The notes: a model not told the origin generated them from the letters alone. 64,000 nucleotides of DNA from Hominenteromicrobium sp900549945 (GCA_902472305.1 CABRNK010000006.1:37884-101883), one strand, 5' to 3'. Counted from the first letter of the stretch, positions 1 through 15,639 are shown. Translations and numbers: made by a program.

Positions 1-1
1 C

Positions 2-343
2 GTTGCGCAGGAGCCGGTTTCGCTCGAGACGCCGATCGGCGAGGAGGAGGACAGCCACCTCGGTGACTTCATCCCGGACGACGAGGCGCCCGCCCCGGCA
101 GACGCGGCCTCGCACACGCTTTTGCGCGAAACGCTCGGCGACGTGCTCGATTCGCTGACGCCGCGCGAGGAAAAGGTGCTGCGCCTGCGCTTCGGCCTTG
201 AGGACGGCAGAAGCCGCACGCTCGAGGAGGTCGGCAAGGAGTTCAACGTCACGCGCGAGCGCATCCGCCAGATCGAGGCGAAAGCGCTCAGAAAGCTGCG
301 CCACCCGAGCCGCAGCAAGAAGCTGAAGGATTTTCTCGACTGA
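2..343 (+). CDS. rpoD: RNA polymerase sigma-70 factor RpoD/SigA, C-terminal part (5' end outside window)
   Basis: This is the C-terminal end of the primary sigma factor; the reading frame is open from base 2 and the start lies outside the window. The visible 113 residues contain the end of region 3 (SLETPIGEEEDSHLGDFI) and a full region 4. In region 4, the TPREEKVLRLRFGLEDG segment and the helix-turn-helix VTRERIRQIEAKALRKLRHP recognise the -35 element. The ending KLKDFLD is typical of Firmicutes SigA. An Rrf2 gene follows after 20 bp, so the two may share a transcript that stops at the hairpin at 805. Confidence 0.95.
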   Translation, partial: VAQEPVSLETPIGEEEDSHLGDFIPDDEAPAPADAASHTLLRETLGDVLDSLTPREEKVLRLRFGLEDGRSRTLEEVGKEFNVTRERIRQIEAKALRKLRHPSRSKKLKDFLD

Positions 344-363
344 GCCGGAAAGGACGCTTTGTT

Positions 364-780
364 ATGCATATGACGCTGGAGGCGGATTACGCCGTGCGCA
401 TCGTCGAGTTTCTCGCGATGCACGCGGAGCGGGTCGATGCCAAGACCATAGCGGAAAAAACGAATGTGACGCTGCGCTTTACGCTGAAGATTCTGCGCAC
501 GCTGGTGGCGGACGGCATCGTCTGCTCCTATAAGGGCGCGAAGGGCGGCTACAGGCTCGCGCAGCCGCCGCAGGAGATTACGCTGCGCCGCGTGATCGAG
601 GCGGTGGAGGGGCCGTACATGCTTTCCCGCTGTCAGGGCGAGAGCTACAGCTGCCACCGCACGGACTGCCGGCTGCACAGCATCTACAGCGAGATCTCGA
701 AGCTCGTGCGCGACCGGCTCGATTCGTATACATTCGATTCGATCTGCTCTTGCGACGAGGAGGAACAGGCCGAAAAATAG
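364..780 (+). CDS. Rrf2/IscR-family Fe-S-type transcriptional regulator
   Basis: A 138-residue Rrf2-family DNA-binding protein. An N-terminal winged helix (residues about 1-65, with MTLEADYAVRIVEFLA and the KGAKGGYRLA wing) is followed by a dimerisation helix. A cysteine cluster at C90, C97 and C102 has the position and spacing of the [2Fe-2S]-ligating loop of IscR and NsrR. Extra cysteines lie at the C-terminus (CSC). A cluster-sensing role, for Fe-S status, NO or cysteine supply, is inferred from the cluster. No isc/suf genes are next to it, so the target is unknown. The start at ATG 364 has a GGAAAGGA-like site upstream; ATG 370 is an alternative. Confidence 0.88.
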   Translation: MHMTLEADYAVRIVEFLAMHAERVDAKTIAEKTNVTLRFTLKILRTLVADGIVCSYKGAKGGYRLAQPPQEITLRRVIEAVEGPYMLSRCQGESYSCHRTDCRLHSIYSEISKLVRDRLDSYTFDSICSCDEEEQAEK

Positions 781-804
781 ACCGCATTCTTTCAGAAAGA
801 ATTG

Positions 805-831
805 GCTGCCGCTGAAAACGGCAGCTTTTTT
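805..831 (+). terminator. Intrinsic terminator after rpoD-rrf2
   Basis: Perfect 7-bp stem GCTGCCG/CGGCAGC with a 7-nt loop, followed by six T. It lies 25 bp after the Rrf2 stop codon. Confidence 0.85.
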
Positions 832-969
832 CGCCGGGAGGAATTTCCGGTGCGTATCTGCCGCCCGGACATGCCGCGCGTATAGACACGGCTTATCGGG
901 GCGGCAGACTGCACGTTTTGGGGTTGCCCGCCGGTGTGCCGGGAAAGACCGGTCTGAAGCGTCGGGCAC

Positions 970-1001
970 AAAAAAGGCTGCACAGATACCTCTGTGCAGC
1001 C
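970..1001 (-). terminator. Terminator-like hairpin facing minus, upstream of the rpoB promoter
   Basis: A perfect 11-bp stem GGCTGCACAGA/TCTGTGCAGCC with a 4-nt loop (976-1001). Read on the minus strand it is followed at once by six T (970-975). Read on the plus strand the T-run is displaced by about 7 nt. No convincing minus-strand gene leads into it. The rest of the 781-1237 gap holds only the terminator at 805, the promoter at 1047 and the AT-rich rpoB leader. Confidence 0.65.
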
Positions 1002-1046
1002 TCGCGCTTTTTATACCGAAATACGGAAAAAATCGATGGGAAATGC

Positions 1047-1075
1047 TTGACAATCCATACAATATGGTGTACTAT
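1047..1075 (+). promoter_or_regulatory. Predicted sigma-A promoter of rpoB-rpoC
   Basis: TTGACA at 1047-1052, a 17-bp spacer, then TACTAT at 1070-1075, in a very AT-rich stretch. It would give a leader of about 175 nt before rpoB. A second TATAAT hexamer at 1135-1140 lacks a good -35 element. Confidence 0.7.
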
Positions 1076-1258
1076 ATTATAATGTATCATCATGGATAGA
1101 TATGCGATTTCGCTTTCTTTAGCGCATTATAACATATAATCCGCAAAGAATCAAGCAAAATCTGAAATTTCCACATGAACGGATATTTTTTTCAGCGTTT
1201 TTAAGCTATTTTGTCTTAAGAACATGGGCCAAAATCTATGAATGGAGTGGTTGAGTCA

Positions 1259-4978
<3,720 letters not shown>

Positions 4979-4995
4979 TTTCGGGGGGTTTATAA

Positions 4996-8595
<3,600 letters not shown>

Positions 8596-8620
8596 GCTTC
8601 GGTATATAATGTCAAATAGT

Positions 8621-8713
8621 GTGCTTCGGCTGAGAAAACCGCAGGGTTTGTGCCGGAAGCACCCGAAAAAAGCATAAAACAGAGCCTGTCCGCACGAAAA
8701 AAGCGCGGACAGG
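8621..8713 (+). promoter_or_regulatory. Structured rpsL leader with possible attenuator
   Basis: Two hairpins lie in the leader that starts at the promoter above. The first (8621-8662) pairs GTGCTTC-GGC with GCC-G-GAAGCAC around an inner AAACC/GGGTTT pairing. The second (8685-8693 with 8705-8713) has the 9-bp stem CCTGTCCGC/GCGGACAGG and is followed by a T-rich tract (actgttttgtat). The second may be the terminator of rpoBC or a conditional attenuator for rpsL. Its position downstream of a strong promoter favours a regulatory role. Confidence 0.5.
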
Positions 8714-8793
8714 ATACTGTTTTGTATATCTGTTTGTTCTGCGGGGCAATATAGCCCTGTATAACATATAGCAATTATGCAAGGAGGTGCAAT

Positions 8794-9222
8794 ATGCCTA
8801 CATTTAACCAGCTGATTCACACAGGCCGCGCTGTTTCCGAGAAGAAGGCGAAGGCGCCGGCACTGCTCAAGGGTTGGAACTCCAAGAAGCGCGTTGCGAT
8901 CGATCAGGATTCCCCCCAGAAGCGCGGTGTCTGCACTGCCGTGAAAACCGCTACCCCGAAGAAGCCGAACTCCGCGCTCAGAAAGATCGCCAGAGTCCGT
9001 CTCTCGAACGGTATCGAGGTTTCCGCTTATATCCCCGGCGTTGGCCACAACCTGCAGGAGCATAGCGTTGTTATGATCCGCGGCGGTCGTGTTAAGGATC
9101 TCCCTGGCGTGCGTTATCACATCATCCGCGGCACACTCGATGCTCAGGGCGTTGCGAAGCGTATGCAGGCGCGTTCCAAGTACGGCGCAAAGAGACCGAA
9201 GGCAGGCGCAGCGAAGAAGTAA
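8794..9222 (+). CDS. rpsL: 30S ribosomal protein S12
   Basis: Ribosomal protein S12, 142 residues, a component of the decoding centre. It starts MPTFNQLIHTGR. The conserved TATPKKPNSALRKIARVRLSNG and GVGHNLQEHSVVMIRGGRVKDLPGVRYH blocks are present, with the lysines linked to streptomycin sensitivity intact. A strong AGGAGG site precedes ATG 8794. The C-terminus is rich in lysine and alanine, as usual. It is the first gene of the rpsL-rpsG-fusA-tuf cluster. Confidence 0.97.
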   Translation: MPTFNQLIHTGRAVSEKKAKAPALLKGWNSKKRVAIDQDSPQKRGVCTAVKTATPKKPNSALRKIARVRLSNGIEVSAYIPGVGHNLQEHSVVMIRGGRVKDLPGVRYHIIRGTLDAQGVAKRMQARSKYGAKRPKAGAAKK

Positions 9223-9275
9223 TCTTCGCAAAAATTCGTTACACAAAGAACTTTGACCGGAGAAGCGAGAGCTTC

Positions 9276-9321
9276 AAGGTATTTATCATAGATAGCTTCG
9301 ATTATTCTGCGTAAATACCTT
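9276..9321 (+). promoter_or_regulatory. Long hairpin in the rpsL-rpsG intercistronic region
   Basis: Perfect 10-bp arms AAGGTATTTA (9276-9285) and TAAATACCTT (9312-9321) enclose a 26-nt loop that can itself pair partly. It lies in the unusually long 170-nt gap between rpsL and rpsG. In E. coli this intercistronic region binds S7 for translational autoregulation; whether this hairpin does so is inference. It has no T-run, so it is not a terminator. Confidence 0.5.
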
Positions 9322-9392
9322 TTCTTAGCCGGCGGGAGCTTGTGCTTTCGAGTACCGATGAATTCATTATTTCATGTGAAGGAGGGAAGACT

Positions 9393-9863
9393 ATGCCAAG
9401 AAGAGGCAGTATAGCAAAACGCGATGTTTTGCCGGATCCCATGTACAATTCGAAACTGGTTACACGCCTGATCAACAACATCATGTATGATGGCAAGAAG
9501 GGCGTAGCTCAGAAGATCGTTTACGACGCATTCGAGATCGTTGCAGAAAAGACGGGCAAGGATGCGCTGGAGGTTTTCGAGCAGGCGATGGAAAATGTTA
9601 TGCCCAGCCTTGAGGTTAAGGCCCGCCGTGTCGGCGGCGCCAACTATCAGGTCCCGATTGAGGTTCGTCCGGAGAGACGCCAGACCCTCGGCCTGCGCTG
9701 GATGACGAACTACTCCAGACTTCGTTCCGAAAAGACGATGAAGGAAAGACTGGCTGCTGAGATCCTTGACGCTGTAAACGGTGCCGGCGGCGCCGCGAAG
9801 AAGCGCGACGATACACATAAGATGGCCGAAGCCAACAAGGCTTTCGCACACTACAGATGGTAA
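9393..9863 (+). CDS. rpsG: 30S ribosomal protein S7
   Basis: Ribosomal protein S7, 156 residues, the usual bacterial length. It nucleates assembly of the 3' domain of 16S rRNA. The start at ATG 9393 (MPRRGSIAKRDV) is fixed by a GAAGGAGGG site 8 bp upstream; the open frame from 9342 has no such site. The core VGGANYQVPIEVRPERRQTLGLRW and the C-terminal AEANKAFAHYRW are conserved. fusA follows after 30 bp. Confidence 0.97.
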   Translation: MPRRGSIAKRDVLPDPMYNSKLVTRLINNIMYDGKKGVAQKIVYDAFEIVAEKTGKDALEVFEQAMENVMPSLEVKARRVGGANYQVPIEVRPERRQTLGLRWMTNYSRLRSEKTMKERLAAEILDAVNGAGGAAKKRDDTHKMAEANKAFAHYRW

Positions 9864-9893
9864 TCGACCTGTATTCGTTTTAAGGAGGATTTT

Positions 9894-11987
9894 ATGGCCC
9901 GTCAGGTACCACTTGAATTAACAAGAAATATCGGCATCATGGCCCACATCGATGCCGGTAAGACAACCACGACAGAGCGTATCCTTTACTACACGGGCGT
10001 CAACTACAAGATCGGTGAGACACATGATGGTTCCGCCACGATGGACTGGATGGCGCAGGAGCAGGAGCGCGGCATTACGATTACATCTGCTGCGACGACG
10101 TGCTTCTGGCCGGACAGAAACGGCAAGCAGAACCGCATCAATATCATTGACACACCGGGCCACGTTGACTTCACGGTTGAGGTTGAGCGTTCGCTCCGCG
10201 TGCTCGACGGCTCCGTCACGGTTTTCTGCGCGAAGGGCGGCGTTGAGCCCCAGTCCGAAACGGTTTGGCGTCAGGCTGAGGAATATAAGGTTCCGCGTAT
10301 GGCCTATGTCAACAAGATGGACATCATGGGCGCCGACTTCTACCGTGTCGTGCAGATGATGAAGGACAGACTCAAGTGCAATGCTGTCCCGATTCAGCTT
10401 CCGATCGGCAGCGAGGACACCTTTAAGGGCATCATCGACCTCGTGGAGATGAAGGCCTATGTCTACTACGACGATCTCGGCAAGGATATCCGCTGCGAAG
10501 AGATCCCGGAGGACATGAAGGAGATCGCCGAGAAATATCACGTCGAAATGGTCGAGCATGTTGCCGAGCAGGACGACGACATCATGGATAAGTATCTCAT
10601 GGGCGAGGACATTTCTGTCGATGAGATCAAGGACTGCATCCGCAAGGCGACCATCAACAACACGATGGTGCCGGTGACCTGCGGTACTTCCTACAAGAAC
10701 AAGGGTGTTCAGAAACTTCTGGACGCGATCGTGGACTATATGCCCGCGCCGACGGACGTTCCGGCTATCAAGGGCGTGAATCCCGATACGGAGGAGGACG
10801 ATGTCCGTCACTCCACCGATGACGAGCCGTTTGCCGCGCTTGCGTTTAAGATTGCGACAGACCCGTTCGTCGGTAAGCTGTGCTTCTTCCGCGTGTACTC
10901 CGGTACGCTGACGGCGGGCTCCGCAGTTTACAACTCCACGAAGGACAACACCGAGCGTATCGGCCGCATTGTGCAGATGCACGCCAACCACCGTCAGGAT
11001 ATCGAAATGGTTTATGCCGGCGATATTGCGGCTGCGGTCGGTCTGAAGAACACGACGACCGGCGACACGCTCTGCGATGAAAAGCACCCGATCATCCTTG
11101 AGTCTATGGAGTTCCCGGAGCCGGTTATCCGCGTTGCGATCGAACCCAAGACGAAGGCCGGTCAGGAGAAAATGGGCGTCGCACTCGCGAAGCTCGCCGA
11201 GGAGGACCCGACCTTTAAGGCATATACGGACGAAGAGACCGGCCAGACGATCATCGCGGGCATGGGCGAGCTCCACCTCGAGATCATTGTCGACCGTCTG
11301 CTCCGTGAGTTCAAGGTCGAGGCAAACGTCGGTAAGCCGCAGGTTGCCTACAAGGAGACGATCCGCAGAAACGCGGACGTCGATACGAAATATGCCCGCC
11401 AGTCCGGAGGTAAGGGCCAGTACGGTCACGTTAAGATCCGCATTGAGCCGAACCCGGGCAAGGGCTACGAATTTGTCAACGCTGTTGTCGGCGGCGCTGT
11501 TCCGAAGGAATATATTCCGGCGGTCGATCAGGGTATTCAGGGCGCAATGCTCTCCGGTGTCCTCGCAGGCTACAACGTCGTTGATGTCAAGGTCACGCTG
11601 TACGACGGCTCCTACCATGAAGTCGACTCCTCTGAAATGGCGTTTAAGATCGCCGGCTCGATGGCCTTCAAGGAGGCCATGCGCAAGGCGGATCCGGTCC
11701 TCATGGAGCCGATTATGAAGGTTGTCGTCATTGTTCCGGATGAGTACATGGGCGACGTTATCGGCGACCTGAACTCCCGCCGCGGCATGATCCTCGGCAT
11801 GGATGCTATTCCGGGCGCACAGCAGATCAACAGCGAGGTGCCGCTCTCCGAGATGTTCGGCTACGCGACCGACATGCGCTCTAAGACGCAGGGCCGCGGC
11901 CAGTACAGCATGGAGCCGGCTCACTACTCCGAGGTTCCGAAGTCTGTTTCTGAAACGATCATCGCTTCCAGAAAAAAGGCGGAATAA
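9894..11987 (+). CDS. fusA: Elongation factor G
   Basis: Translocation GTPase EF-G, 697 residues. Switch and nucleotide-binding motifs are all visible: P-loop AHIDAGKTTTTER, ERGITITSAA, DTPGHVDFTVEV and NKMD. Domains IV and V follow (SGGKGQYGHVKI, MLSGVLAGYNVVDVKV, RGMILGMD). TAAGGAGG precedes ATG 9894. It sits in the str cluster between rpsG and tuf. Confidence 0.98.
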   Translation: MARQVPLELTRNIGIMAHIDAGKTTTTERILYYTGVNYKIGETHDGSATMDWMAQEQERGITITSAATTCFWPDRNGKQNRINIIDTPGHVDFTVEVERSLRVLDGSVTVFCAKGGVEPQSETVWRQAEEYKVPRMAYVNKMDIMGADFYRVVQMMKDRLKCNAVPIQLPIGSEDTFKGIIDLVEMKAYVYYDDLGKDIRCEEIPEDMKEIAEKYHVEMVEHVAEQDDDIMDKYLMGEDISVDEIKDCIRKATINNTMVPVTCGTSYKNKGVQKLLDAIVDYMPAPTDVPAIKGVNPDTEEDDVRHSTDDEPFAALAFKIATDPFVGKLCFFRVYSGTLTAGSAVYNSTKDNTERIGRIVQMHANHRQDIEMVYAGDIAAAVGLKNTTTGDTLCDEKHPIILESMEFPEPVIRVAIEPKTKAGQEKMGVALAKLAEEDPTFKAYTDEETGQTIIAGMGELHLEIIVDRLLREFKVEANVGKPQVAYKETIRRNADVDTKYARQSGGKGQYGHVKIRIEPNPGKGYEFVNAVVGGAVPKEYIPAVDQGIQGAMLSGVLAGYNVVDVKVTLYDGSYHEVDSSEMAFKIAGSMAFKEAMRKADPVLMEPIMKVVVIVPDEYMGDVIGDLNSRRGMILGMDAIPGAQQINSEVPLSEMFGYATDMRSKTQGRGQYSMEPAHYSEVPKSVSETIIASRKKAE

Positions 11988-12000
11988 TCGGAAATACCAC

Positions 12001-12029
12001 TTGATTTTTCGGCGCTTTATTGCTACAAT
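12001..12029 (+). promoter_or_regulatory. Predicted internal promoter for tuf
   Basis: TTGATT at 12001-12006, a 17-bp spacer, then TACAAT at 12024-12029 with an extended -10 TGC just before it. It lies in the 90-bp fusA-tuf gap and would let tuf be expressed above the rest of the cluster. Confidence 0.65.
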
Positions 12030-12077
12030 GAAGCTAAACCTAAAACCCATTTTACTGCATAAAAGGAGGCAATTCCA

Positions 12078-13280
12078 ATGGCAAAGGCTAAGTTCGAAAG
12101 AAATAAGCCCCATGTAAACATCGGTACAATCGGTCACGTTGACCACGGCAAGACGACCCTCACGGCTGCGATCACGAAGGTTCTGGCGCTTCAGGGCCAG
12201 GCACAGTTCGAGGATTACTCCATGATCGACAAGGCTCCGGAAGAGAGAGAGCGCGGCATCACGATCAACACCGCGCACGTCGAGTATGAGACGGCGAACC
12301 GTCACTACGCGCACGTTGACTGCCCGGGCCACGCCGACTATGTTAAGAACATGATCACGGGTGCTGCACAGATGGACGGCGCGATCCTTGTCGTTTCCGC
12401 TGCTGACGGCCCGATGCCGCAGACCAGAGAGCACATCCTGCTCTCCCGTCAGGTTGGCGTTCCCTACATCGTTGTCTTCATGAACAAGTGCGATCAGGTT
12501 GACGACGAAGAGCTCCTCGAGCTGGTCGAGATGGAAATCCGCGACCTCCTCAACGAGTATGATTTCCCGGGCGACGATACGCCGATCATCAAGGGCTCTG
12601 CGTTCGTTGCGCTGGACAGCGCTTCCAAGGATCCGGCTGCTCCGGAGTACAAGTGCATCCACGAGCTCATGGACGCTGTTGACGCTTGGATTCCGACGCC
12701 GGAGCGCAAGAGCGACCTGCCGTTCCTGATGCCGGTTGAGGACGTGTTCACGATCACGGGCCGCGGCACTGTTGCTACGGGCCGTGTGGAGCGTGGCGTT
12801 CTGAAGATGTCCGACGAAATCGAAATCGTTGGTCTGACCGACGAGAGAAGAAAGTCCGTCGTTACGGGCATCGAGATGTTCAGAAAGCTCCTCGATTTCG
12901 CTGAGGCTGGCGACAACGTCGGCGTTCTGCTCCGCGGCATCCAGAGAACGGATATCGAGCGCGGTCAGGTTCTGGCGAAGCCGGGCACCATTCATCCGCA
13001 CACGAAGTTCAAGGGTCAGGTCTACGTCCTGACGAAGGATGAAGGCGGCCGTCACACCCCGTTCTTCAACAACTATCGTCCGCAGTTCTACTTCAGAACC
13101 ACCGACGTTACGGGCGTTATCTCTCTGCCGGAAGGCACCGAGATGTGCATGCCCGGCGATAACGTCGTCATGGACGTTGAGCTGATCACCCCGATCGCGA
13201 TCGAGGAAGGCCTCCGTTTCGCTATCCGTGAGGGCGGCAGAACGGTTGGTTCCGGCGTTGTTACCGCGATCAACGAGTAA
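12078..13280 (+). CDS. tuf: Elongation factor Tu
   Basis: EF-Tu, 400 residues, delivers aminoacyl-tRNA to the ribosome. It has P-loop GHVDHGKTTLTAAI, ERGITINTAHVEYET, DCPGHADYVKNMI, NKCD and the domain II/III blocks (GRGTVATGRVERGV, VGVLLRG, FYFRTTDVTG). AAAAGGAGG precedes ATG 12078. No terminator hairpin separates its stop from the FMN riboswitch 30 bp downstream. Confidence 0.98.
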   Translation: MAKAKFERNKPHVNIGTIGHVDHGKTTLTAAITKVLALQGQAQFEDYSMIDKAPEERERGITINTAHVEYETANRHYAHVDCPGHADYVKNMITGAAQMDGAILVVSAADGPMPQTREHILLSRQVGVPYIVVFMNKCDQVDDEELLELVEMEIRDLLNEYDFPGDDTPIIKGSAFVALDSASKDPAAPEYKCIHELMDAVDAWIPTPERKSDLPFLMPVEDVFTITGRGTVATGRVERGVLKMSDEIEIVGLTDERRKSVVTGIEMFRKLLDFAEAGDNVGVLLRGIQRTDIERGQVLAKPGTIHPHTKFKGQVYVLTKDEGGRHTPFFNNYRPQFYFRTTDVTGVISLPEGTEMCMPGDNVVMDVELITPIAIEEGLRFAIREGGRTVGSGVVTAINE

Positions 13281-13310
13281 TTGACGTTTCAAAACTAAAA
13301 ATCCATCATT

Positions 13311-13434
13311 TTCTTCGGGGCGAGGTGCAATTCCTCACCGGCGGTGAATGCCTTTGCATGAGCCCGCGACCGCTTTTAAGCGCTGATCCGGTGTGATTCC
13401 GGAGCCGACGGTTACAGTCCGGATGATAGAAGAA
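13311..13434 (+). promoter_or_regulatory. FMN riboswitch (RFN element)
   Basis: The hallmark RFN blocks occur in order: GGGGCGAGGTGCAATTCC, TCACCGGCGGT, AGCCCGCGACCGC, GATCCGGTGTGATTCCGGAGCC, GACGGTTACAGTCCGGATG. The closing helix P1 pairs TTCTTC (13311-13316) with GAAGAA (13429-13434). With the terminator that follows, it is expected to switch off ribU when FMN is plentiful. Confidence 0.96.
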
Positions 13435-13457
13435 ACGTGAATCAAAAGATTTTCGGC

Positions 13458-13490
13458 GTCCCGCGTGTTTTCCATGCGGGACGTTTTTTT
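13458..13490 (+). terminator. Terminator of the FMN riboswitch expression platform
   Basis: Perfect 10-bp stem GTCCCGCGTG/CATGCGGGAC with a 5-nt loop, then G and seven T. It is placed between the aptamer and ribU. It may also end tuf transcripts, since no other terminator lies between. Confidence 0.9.
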
Positions 13491-13538
13491 GATTCTCCCC
13501 GCGTTTCTGTAATTTTTACAGAAAGGGTTCTGATTTTT

Positions 13539-14147
13539 ATGGCAACAAAAACCGTGCAAAGCGCCCGTGCAAATACCCGCAGAATTGCGATGACGGCGGT
13601 TTTGGCCGCAGCGGCCTCCGTGCTGATGTTCATCAGCTTTAAGCTGCCGTTTATGCCGAGCTTTATCTCACTCGATTTTTCCGAACTGCCCGCCTTGCTC
13701 GCGGCCTTCACGATGGGGCCCCTCAGCGGCGTGGCGGTCTGCTTCGTGAAAAATCTCGTCAACCTCACGCAGTCGATGACGGGCGGTGTCGGCGAACTTT
13801 CGAATTTCATCATCGGCTCGGCCTTTGTGATTCCCGCCGGCTTGATCTACCGCAGGCACCGCAGCTTTGGCGGCGCGGCGGCCGGCGCGCTGCTCGGCGC
13901 GGCCCTGATGGCTGTGCTCAGCCTGTTTTCAAACTACTATGTCGTCTACCCGATTTACACAAACATCATGTCCATGGATGCGATTCTCGGCATGTACCGG
14001 GCGATCAATCCGGGCATCGAAAATCTCTGGCAGGCGCTGCTCGTGTTCAACGTGCCGTTCACGTTCTGCAAGGGGCTGATCAGCGCGGCGGTCACGCTGG
14101 CCGTCTACAAGAAGCTCGAGCCGGTGATCAATGGCCGGTCGCTGTAA
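13539..14147 (+). CDS. ribU: Riboflavin ECF transporter S component RibU
   Basis: Substrate-binding membrane subunit of an energy-coupling-factor riboflavin importer, 202 residues with about six hydrophobic segments. The signature LDFSELPALLAAFTMGPLSGVAVCFVKNLVNL matches RibU. The start at ATG 13539 has a GAAAGGG site; the frame opens upstream at 13437 but that part overlaps the riboswitch terminator. The FMN riboswitch directly upstream independently supports flavin as substrate. The shared EcfA/EcfT module is not in this window. Confidence 0.93.
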   Translation: MATKTVQSARANTRRIAMTAVLAAAASVLMFISFKLPFMPSFISLDFSELPALLAAFTMGPLSGVAVCFVKNLVNLTQSMTGGVGELSNFIIGSAFVIPAGLIYRRHRSFGGAAAGALLGAALMAVLSLFSNYYVVYPIYTNIMSMDAILGMYRAINPGIENLWQALLVFNVPFTFCKGLISAAVTLAVYKKLEPVINGRSL

Positions 14148-14205
14148 TTGTGCAGGTTATCGGATTTCTGCGCCGCATTTCGGTGAGATTTCCATGTTTT
14201 GCGCC

Positions 14206-14234
14206 TTGCGCAATTTGACGAATTGTGCTATACT
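14206..14234 (+). promoter_or_regulatory. Predicted promoter for the SAM riboswitch-metK unit
   Basis: TTGCGC at 14206-14211, a 17-bp spacer, then TATACT at 14229-14234 with an extended -10 TGC. Initiation near 14241 would include the whole aptamer. Confidence 0.65.
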
Positions 14235-14258
14235 GATCACAAATCAAATGAATATGCC

Positions 14259-14358
14259 CTTATCAAGAGCGACGGAGGGAACAGGCCCTTTGATGTCCGG
14301 CAACCTGCATTTTTTGCAAGGTGCTAATTCCTGCGGCATGGCAATGCCGAAAGATGAG
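14259..14358 (+). promoter_or_regulatory. SAM-I riboswitch (S-box)
   Basis: P1 pairs CTTATC (14259-14264) with GATGAG (14353-14358). Conserved blocks AGAGCGACGGAGGGA, GATGTCCGGCAACC, GGTGCTAATTCC and the P4 stem GGCATGGCAATGCC are present. It lies upstream of metK, the SAM synthetase gene, and should repress it when SAM is abundant. Confidence 0.96.
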
Positions 14359-14364
14359 GATTGC

Positions 14365-14400
14365 GAACCGCTCATCTTTTGTTGAGCGGTTCTTTATTTT
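14365..14400 (+). terminator. Terminator of the SAM riboswitch expression platform
   Basis: Perfect 10-bp stem GAACCGCTCA (14365-14374) with TGAGCGGTTC (14383-14392), followed by TTTATTTT. It lies between the aptamer and metK. Confidence 0.9.
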
Positions 14401-14442
14401 CCGAAAATTCCTTGTGTGGGGCAGCAGAAAGGAAGCGTTTTT

Positions 14443-15627
14443 ATGAACACGAACAGACATCTTTTCACCTCGGAATCCGTTACGGAGGGACATCCGGACA
14501 AGGTGTGCGACCAGATTTCCGACGCGATTCTCGATGCGATTCTCGCAAAGGATCCGACGGCGCACGTGGCCTGCGAGGTGACGGCGACGACAGGCATGGT
14601 GCACGTGATGGGCGAGATTTCGACGGAGTGCTACGTGGACATCGACTCGATTGCGCGCGGTGTGATCAAAGAAATCGGCTACGATTCGCCGGACGCCGGC
14701 TTCAACGGCGCGACCTGCGGCGTGCTGACCTCGATCGACATGCAGTCGCCCGATATCGCGATGGGCGTCAACGAGTCGTTTGAGACGAAAAACGGCGCGG
14801 CTGATCAGGACGACCTGACCGGCGCGGGCGATCAGGGCATGATGTTCGGCTATGCCTGCGACGAAACGCCGGAGCTGATGCCGATGACGATCTCCCTCGC
14901 GCACAAGCTCGCGAAGCAGCTCGCGAAGGTCCGTAAGGACGGCACGCTCGCTTATCTCCGCCCGGACGGCAAGACGCAGGTGACGGCGGAATACGAGGGC
15001 GACACCGTGAAGCGCATCGATGCGATCGTCATCTCCACGCAGCACAGCGAATCGGTTTCGCTCGAGCAAATCCGCCGTGACATGGTCGAATACGTCGTGA
15101 AGCCGATCGTTCCGGCCGCGCTGATCGATGAAAACACGAAGTATTATGTAAACCCGACGGGGCGCTTTGTGATCGGCGGCCCGGTCGGCGACAGCGGCCT
15201 GACCGGCAGAAAGATCATCGTCGATTCCTACGGCGGCGTGGGCCGCCACGGCGGCGGCGCGTTTTCCGGCAAGGACCCGACAAAGGTGGACCGCTCTGCG
15301 GCCTACGCGGCGCGCTATGTGGCGAAGAACATCGTGGCGGCCGGCCTCGCGAAGAAGTGCGAGGTGCAGCTCGCGTATGCGATCGGCGTTGCGCATCCGG
15401 TTTCCGTGATGGTGGACACGTTCGGCACCGGCACGGCGGCGGATACCGCGCTGGCCGCGGCCGTGCAGAAGGTCTTTGACCTGCGCCCGAACGCGATCAT
15501 CCGCGAGCTCGACCTCAGAAAGCCGATCTACCGCCCGCTCGCCGCCTACGGGCACATGGGCCGCGAGGAACTCGGCGTGCGCTGGGAGCGTACCGATAAG
15601 ACCGAGGCGCTGAAGGCCGCGCTGTAA
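14443..15627 (+). CDS. metK: S-adenosylmethionine synthetase
   Basis: Makes SAM from methionine and ATP; 394 residues, normal length. It has the N-terminal TSESVTEGHPDKVCDQISDAILDA, the GAGDQGMMFGYA hexapeptide, FVIGGPVGDSGLTGRKIIVD, and GGGAFSGKDPTKVDRSAAYAARYVAKNIVAA. The start at ATG 14443 follows an AAAGGAAG site; the longer open frame from 14416 starts upstream of that site. Regulated by the SAM-I riboswitch above. Confidence 0.98.
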   Translation: MNTNRHLFTSESVTEGHPDKVCDQISDAILDAILAKDPTAHVACEVTATTGMVHVMGEISTECYVDIDSIARGVIKEIGYDSPDAGFNGATCGVLTSIDMQSPDIAMGVNESFETKNGAADQDDLTGAGDQGMMFGYACDETPELMPMTISLAHKLAKQLAKVRKDGTLAYLRPDGKTQVTAEYEGDTVKRIDAIVISTQHSESVSLEQIRRDMVEYVVKPIVPAALIDENTKYYVNPTGRFVIGGPVGDSGLTGRKIIVDSYGGVGRHGGGAFSGKDPTKVDRSAAYAARYVAKNIVAAGLAKKCEVQLAYAIGVAHPVSVMVDTFGTGTAADTALAAAVQKVFDLRPNAIIRELDLRKPIYRPLAAYGHMGREELGVRWERTDKTEALKAAL

Positions 15628-15639
15628 GATGCTGAACCG

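Noticed and set aside
1135..1140. Second rpoB promoter with TATAAT
   Set aside because: No acceptable -35 hexamer at 16-18 bp upstream.
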